From Synergistota bacterium (GTDB taxonomy: Bacteria > Synergistota > Synergistia > Synergistales > Synergistaceae): a stretch of 44,552 nucleotides of DNA. The notes under the pieces were generated by a model. That model did not search any database and was not told the origin of the DNA. It worked only from the letters and a program-made list of their open reading frames with translations. The DNA is taken from positions 1 to 44,552 of the forward strand of contig JAEXGR010000017.1 in the NCBI GenBank assembly GCA_023450745.1, written 5' to 3'. Shown piece after piece: positions 40,394-44,552 of this stretch; position 1 is the first letter of the stretch; each line of letters opens with the position of its first letter. Position numbers and translations under genes: made by a program.

Positions 40394-42607
40394 ATGAACG
40401 AAACAGAGGTGAAAATGAGCGAATTTTCGCCGGTCTCCTTTGAAGAGTTTGACGTTCCCACGCGTGAAAAGTGGTATGACGAAGCGGTGGCGGCCCTCAA
40501 GGGAGCCCCGTTCGACAAACGGATGTTCACGCCGACCTACGAAGGAATCACCCTTGAACCGGTCTACACGCTTGCCGATAACGAAGAGCTGCTCAACCTC
40601 GGCGGCATGCCGGGAGAGGCGCCCTTCCTGCGCGGGACAAAAAGCTCCGGCTACCTGGCCGGGCCGTGGAAGATCGCCCAGAGCGCCTCGGACGTGCTGC
40701 CCAAAGAGGCGAACGAGGTCGTGAAAAATGAACTCGCCAAAGGCGCGACCATCCTGCACTTCGAGCTCGACGAATGCACCAAGCTGGGGCGCGACCCCGA
40801 CCCGGAACTATTTAAAGAGGATTACCGCGGACTTTCGCTGGCGACGCTCCACGACGCGGATGAAATGCTCAAAGACCTTGACTTTACCAAGGTGCCGCTT
40901 CACATCTACGCCGGCGCCTCGGCCGTTGCGGTGCTGGGGCTCATCGCGGCGCGGGCCAGAGCCGCCGGCGCCAAAGAGTCCTTGAAAGAGGCCAAAGGCT
41001 GCGTCGGCGCCGACCCGCTGGGAGAGCTGGCCGAACGCGGAAGCCTGCCGCTGCCGCTTGACGAGCTTTACGACGAAATGGCGCTCGCCATAAAATGGGC
41101 GGAAAAAAACGCGCCCAAGCTCAAGACGATCCTGGTGCGCGGCGACGTCTACCACAACGGCGGCGCAAGCGCCACGCAGGAGACCGCTTACGCGATGAGC
41201 GCGGCGATCGCCTACATCAGGGCGATGCGTCACCGCGGCGTCGAGCCGGAGACGACGATATCGCACATAAAATTCAGCTTCTCCCTCGGCACCAACTTTT
41301 TCATGGAAATCGCCCGCCTCCGGGCCGCCCGCACCATCTGGGCGCAAATAACCGAGGCCTTCGGCGTCGACGCTTGCGAACACGGAAAAGTTGACATCAT
41401 CGCGCGCACCTCACACTTCACCTCCACCGTCTACGACCCCTACGTCAACATTCTCCGGGCGACGACGCAGGCCTTCTCGGGAGCGGTGGGCGGCGTCGAC
41501 GCGATGCAGGTCAGCTGCTTTGACGACGCCATCCGCCCCAGCGGCGAGATCGCGAAGCGCATCGCGCGCAACATTCAGATCATGCTGCAGACCGAATTCG
41601 ACATGCTGCAGCCCGTCGACCCGGCGGGCGGCTCATGGTATGTCGAGCGCCTCACCGCGCAGTGCGCGGCGAACGTCTGGGCTGCCCTCCAGAATGTGGA
41701 CGCCGAGGGCGGGATGTACTGCGCGCTGAAAAAAGGCGTCGTCCAGAGCGAAATAGAAAAAATCTTGAAGAGCCGCCTCAAAAACCTCGCCTTCCGCAAA
41801 GACCGGGCGGTAGGGACGAACATGTACCCCAACACCCTTGAAAAGCCGCTCGAAAACATGTTCCCCCGCGGAGAAAAGCTCTACCGCGCGAGAAAAGAGT
41901 CCGTCGGCAAATTCCGCGAGCTCATCGACGAAAAGCACGCCGCCGAATGCCTGGGAAAGATCATGAACACGATTCACGCGGCGGACGCCGGATTCATGGA
42001 CGCCGTCGTCGAGGCCTTCCTCGCCGGCGCGACCATAGGCGAAGTGAGGCAGGTGCTCAACGACAGCTTCGAGGGACAAGAGAGCGTGAAGGCCATCGGC
42101 GTCCACCGCTGGACCGAACAGCTTGAGGCGCTGAGAAAGGCGACCGAAGATTTCACCGGGCGCACCGGCAAAAGCATCCGCGTCTTCCTCGCCAACATGG
42201 GGCCGATACCGCAGCACAAAGCGCGCGCCGACTTCAGCGCCGGCTTTATGGAGGTCGCGCACTTTGAGGTCCTGAGAAACAACGGCTTCGCGACGCCCGA
42301 AGAGGCCGTCAAAGCCGCCGTCGAATCGGGGGCCGACGTGGCCGTCATCTGCTCCACCGACGACACCTATCCGGAGCTCGTACCGCCGGTGGCGCGCGGC
42401 ATCAAAGCCGCCAAGCCGCAGATGGGCGTATTCCTCGCGGGAGCGCCGGCGGCGGAATACAAAGACGCCTACGTCGAGGCCGGCGTGGACGACTTTATCC
42501 ACGTCAGGGCAAACTGCTGCGAAATACTGAAAGCGATACAGGAAAAGGCGATCAACGCCGCCGCCTGCCCGGCGGAAGAAAATCCTCGTAAAGGGGAGGG
42601 GCTCTAG
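40394..42607 (+). CDS. mutA: Methylmalonyl-CoA mutase small subunit
   Basis: The 737-residue partner of MutB keeps the TIM-barrel and B12-domain fold but is non-catalytic. The B12 His motif DxHxxG is missing; the equivalent region reads ANMGPIPQHKARADFSAGF. Typical stretches include SSGYLAGPWKIAQ, a GDVYHNGGASATQE segment, SFSLGTNFFMEIARLRAARTIWA and DPAGGSWYVE. ATG 40394 is chosen (AAGGGAAG upstream); ATG 40415 is a possible alternative. The heterodimer interconverts succinyl-CoA and methylmalonyl-CoA, feeding propionate formation or entry. It follows the cobalamin riboswitch directly and abuts mutB. Confidence 0.94.
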   Translation: MNETEVKMSEFSPVSFEEFDVPTREKWYDEAVAALKGAPFDKRMFTPTYEGITLEPVYTLADNEELLNLGGMPGEAPFLRGTKSSGYLAGPWKIAQSASDVLPKEANEVVKNELAKGATILHFELDECTKLGRDPDPELFKEDYRGLSLATLHDADEMLKDLDFTKVPLHIYAGASAVAVLGLIAARARAAGAKESLKEAKGCVGADPLGELAERGSLPLPLDELYDEMALAIKWAEKNAPKLKTILVRGDVYHNGGASATQETAYAMSAAIAYIRAMRHRGVEPETTISHIKFSFSLGTNFFMEIARLRAARTIWAQITEAFGVDACEHGKVDIIARTSHFTSTVYDPYVNILRATTQAFSGAVGGVDAMQVSCFDDAIRPSGEIAKRIARNIQIMLQTEFDMLQPVDPAGGSWYVERLTAQCAANVWAALQNVDAEGGMYCALKKGVVQSEIEKILKSRLKNLAFRKDRAVGTNMYPNTLEKPLENMFPRGEKLYRARKESVGKFRELIDEKHAAECLGKIMNTIHAADAGFMDAVVEAFLAGATIGEVRQVLNDSFEGQESVKAIGVHRWTEQLEALRKATEDFTGRTGKSIRVFLANMGPIPQHKARADFSAGFMEVAHFEVLRNNGFATPEEAVKAAVESGADVAVICSTDDTYPELVPPVARGIKAAKPQMGVFLAGAPAAEYKDAYVEAGVDDFIHVRANCCEILKAIQEKAINAAACPAEENPRKGEGL

Positions 42608-44552
42608 ATGCCATCTCTAAATCCCGATTTTACAAAAATCCCGCTGAACATGGAGCCCAAAAGGCCCGTGAGCTTTGAGGAATGGAAGAAAAAGGTCGAA
42701 AAAGAGACCGGTAAATCATTTGAAAGCCTGATGCACCGCACGATGGAACAGATCTCAGTCGCGCCGCTCTACACCAAAGCCGACTACGAGGGCATGAACC
42801 ATCTGAACTACGCCGCGGGGCTGCCGCCCTTCCTGCGCGGGCCGTACCCCACCATGTACGTCACGCGCCCCTGGACCGTGCGCCAGTACGCCGGCTTCTC
42901 CACCGCCGAAGAAAGCAACGCCTTCTACCGCCGCAACCTCGCCGCGGGTCAGAAAGGGCTCTCCATCGCCTTCGACCTCGCGACGCACCGCGGCTATGAC
43001 TCCGACCACCCGCGCGTCGTCGGAGACGTGGGCAAGGCCGGCGTCGCCGTCGATTCCATCCTCGACATGGAGATACTCTTCTCCGGCATCCCGCTCGGGC
43101 AGATGTCCGTCTCCATGACGATGAACGGCGCGGTGCTGCCGGTGCTGGCCTTCTACATCGTCGCGGCCGAAGAGCAGGGCGTCGACAAATCCGTCCTCTC
43201 CGGCACCATCCAGAACGACATCCTAAAAGAATTCATGGTCCGCAACACCTACATCTACCCGCCGGCGCCCTCGATGAGAATCATCGGCGACATCTTCGCC
43301 TACACCTCGCACAACATGCCTAAGTTCAACAGCATCAGCATCTCCGGCTACCACATGCAGGAGGCGGGGGCCACGGCGGACATCGAGCTCGGCTACACGT
43401 TGGCCGACGGCCTCGAATACATCCGCACCGGACAGGCGGCGGGGCTCGGCGTCGACGACTTCGCGCCGCGGCTCTCCTTCTTCTGGGCGATCGGCAAAAA
43501 CTACTTCATGGAAGTGGCGAAAATGCGCGCCGGACGTATGCTCTGGGCCAAGATCGTCAAACAGTTCGGCCCCAAAAAGGCCAAATCCATGGCGCTGCGC
43601 ACCCACTCGCAGACCTCGGGCTGGAGCCTCACCGCGCAAGACCCCTTCAACAACGTCGCGCGCACCTGCGTCGAGGCGATGGCGGCGGCGCTCGGACACA
43701 CCCAGTCGCTCCACACCAACGCCCTCGACGAAGCCATCGCGCTGCCCACCGACTTCTCGGCCCGCATCGCGCGCAACACCCAGCTCTACATCCAGGACGA
43801 GACCAGCGTCTGCAAAGTCATCGACCCCTGGGGCGGCTCCTACTACGTGGAGGCGCTCACCGACGAGCTCATCCGCCGTGCCTGGGGCCACATCCAGGAA
43901 GTCGAATCCCTCGGCGGCATGTCCAAAGCCATCGAGACCGGGCTGCCGAAGATGCGCATCGAAGAGGCGGCGGCGCGCCGTCAGGCCCGCATCGACTCCG
44001 GCAGCGAAAAAATCATCGGCGTCAACGCCCTGCAGCTTGAGCAGGAAGACCCCATCGACATCCTTGAAGTCGACAACAGCGCCGTCCGCGACGCGCAGAT
44101 AGCGCGCCTCGCGAAACTGCGCGCCAACCGCAGCCAGGAAGACGTCGAAAAGTGGCTTGCGGCGATCACCCGCTCCGTCGAAACCGGCGAAGGCAACCTG
44201 CTCGAACTGGCCGTCGAAGCCGCGCGCGCCAGGGCAAGCCTCGGCGAAATATCAGACGCCGTCGAAAAAGCGGCCGGGAGGCACAAGGCCATCATCCGTT
44301 CAATATCGGGAATATACAGCAGTGAATTCGCGGAAGAAGAGATCATCGAAGAGGTCCGCAAAATGACCGACGAATTCGCAGAACACGAGGGCCGCCGTCC
44401 GCGTATCATGATTGCCAAAATGGGTCAGGACGGACACGACCGCGGCGCGAAGGTGGTCGCCACCGCCTACGCCGACATGGGCTTCGACGTGGACATCGGA
44501 CCGCTCTTCCAGACGCCGGAAGAGACCGCGCAGGACGCGGTCGACAACGACG
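42608..44552 (+). CDS. mutB: Methylmalonyl-CoA mutase large (catalytic) subunit, cut by the window end
   Basis: 648 codons are present and the frame is open at the window edge. The family is about 710-720 residues, so roughly 70 are missing. ATG 42608 directly follows the mutA stop. Catalytic-barrel features include RGPYPTMYVTRPWTVRQYAGFSTAEESN, FDLATHRGYDSDHPRV, and MRAGRMLWAKI. The cobalamin-ligand motif DGHDRG (Asp608, His610, Gly613) is intact, so this is the active subunit that supplies the lower axial His ligand. Confidence 0.97.
   Translation, partial: MPSLNPDFTKIPLNMEPKRPVSFEEWKKKVEKETGKSFESLMHRTMEQISVAPLYTKADYEGMNHLNYAAGLPPFLRGPYPTMYVTRPWTVRQYAGFSTAEESNAFYRRNLAAGQKGLSIAFDLATHRGYDSDHPRVVGDVGKAGVAVDSILDMEILFSGIPLGQMSVSMTMNGAVLPVLAFYIVAAEEQGVDKSVLSGTIQNDILKEFMVRNTYIYPPAPSMRIIGDIFAYTSHNMPKFNSISISGYHMQEAGATADIELGYTLADGLEYIRTGQAAGLGVDDFAPRLSFFWAIGKNYFMEVAKMRAGRMLWAKIVKQFGPKKAKSMALRTHSQTSGWSLTAQDPFNNVARTCVEAMAAALGHTQSLHTNALDEAIALPTDFSARIARNTQLYIQDETSVCKVIDPWGGSYYVEALTDELIRRAWGHIQEVESLGGMSKAIETGLPKMRIEEAAARRQARIDSGSEKIIGVNALQLEQEDPIDILEVDNSAVRDAQIARLAKLRANRSQEDVEKWLAAITRSVETGEGNLLELAVEAARARASLGEISDAVEKAAGRHKAIIRSISGIYSSEFAEEEIIEEVRKMTDEFAEHEGRRPRIMIAKMGQDGHDRGAKVVATAYADMGFDVDIGPLFQTPEETAQDAVDND

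Overview
The window is a GC-rich, tightly packed bacterial chromosome segment from an anaerobic amino-acid-fermenting bacterium. I infer Synergistota (a Cloacibacillus/Synergistes-like gut or digester organism). The inference rests on B12-dependent methylmalonyl-CoA mutase, a class II ribonucleotide reductase, an NSS symporter with a MetS-type small subunit, tungstate uptake, multi-subunit Fe-S/flavin amino-acid dehydrogenase genes, and the lack of oxygen-respiration genes. Taxonomy is inferred from gene content only. No rRNA, tRNA, CRISPR array, transposase or prophage was seen.

Layout. 1-3.2 kb: end of a four-gene operon for a multi-subunit flavin/Fe-S amino-acid (proline/sarcosine/opine-type) dehydrogenase, followed by a lone MetS-like membrane peptide. 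3.5-7.4 kb, minus strand: purA, a GIY-YIG protein, a small exported protein and glmS. 7.6-8.0 kb: a ~377 bp MITE-like element. 8.0-12.4 kb, minus strand: a tungstate ABC operon with two different binding proteins (tupA1-tupB-tupA2-tupC), preceded by two tandem Moco/Tuco-like riboswitch candidates and interrupted by short inverted repeats. 12.5-14.2 kb: a metallophosphoesterase and an unknown protein. 14.7-16.3 kb: NSS symporter plus MetS-type subunit. 16.5-19.3 kb: trkA-trkH. 19.3-21.2 kb: nrdJ behind a pair of NrdR boxes. 21.3-28.1 kb: an FMN-type protein, a second copy of the short repeat, a stand-alone family A DNA polymerase, a Nif11-like peptide, an XRE regulator, rlmN with a long disordered tail, and a phosphodiester glycosidase. 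28.3-32.1 kb: a zinc operon (Zur-like regulator, small Cys protein, ZnuA, ZnuC, ZnuB, DUF1980-like protein).

32.3-39.8 kb is the most interesting block. A divergent GntR/FCD regulator faces a histidine-ammonia-lyase-family enzyme that lacks the Ala-Ser-Gly triad needed for the MIO cofactor. This is followed by an NSS transporter and a three-subunit molybdenum hydroxylase. MIO-lessness within this fold is the hallmark of ergothionase, so the block is a candidate ergothioneine (or related betaine) uptake and breakdown locus. Its molybdenum-enzyme step would be undescribed as far as I know.

40.1-44.5 kb: a textbook cobalamin riboswitch with readable terminator and antiterminator controls mutA-mutB; mutB runs off the window. 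Metal and cofactor logic links the regions: tungsten/molybdenum uptake under Moco/Tuco RNAs, a molybdenum hydroxylase, and two B12 enzymes (NrdJ, MutAB).
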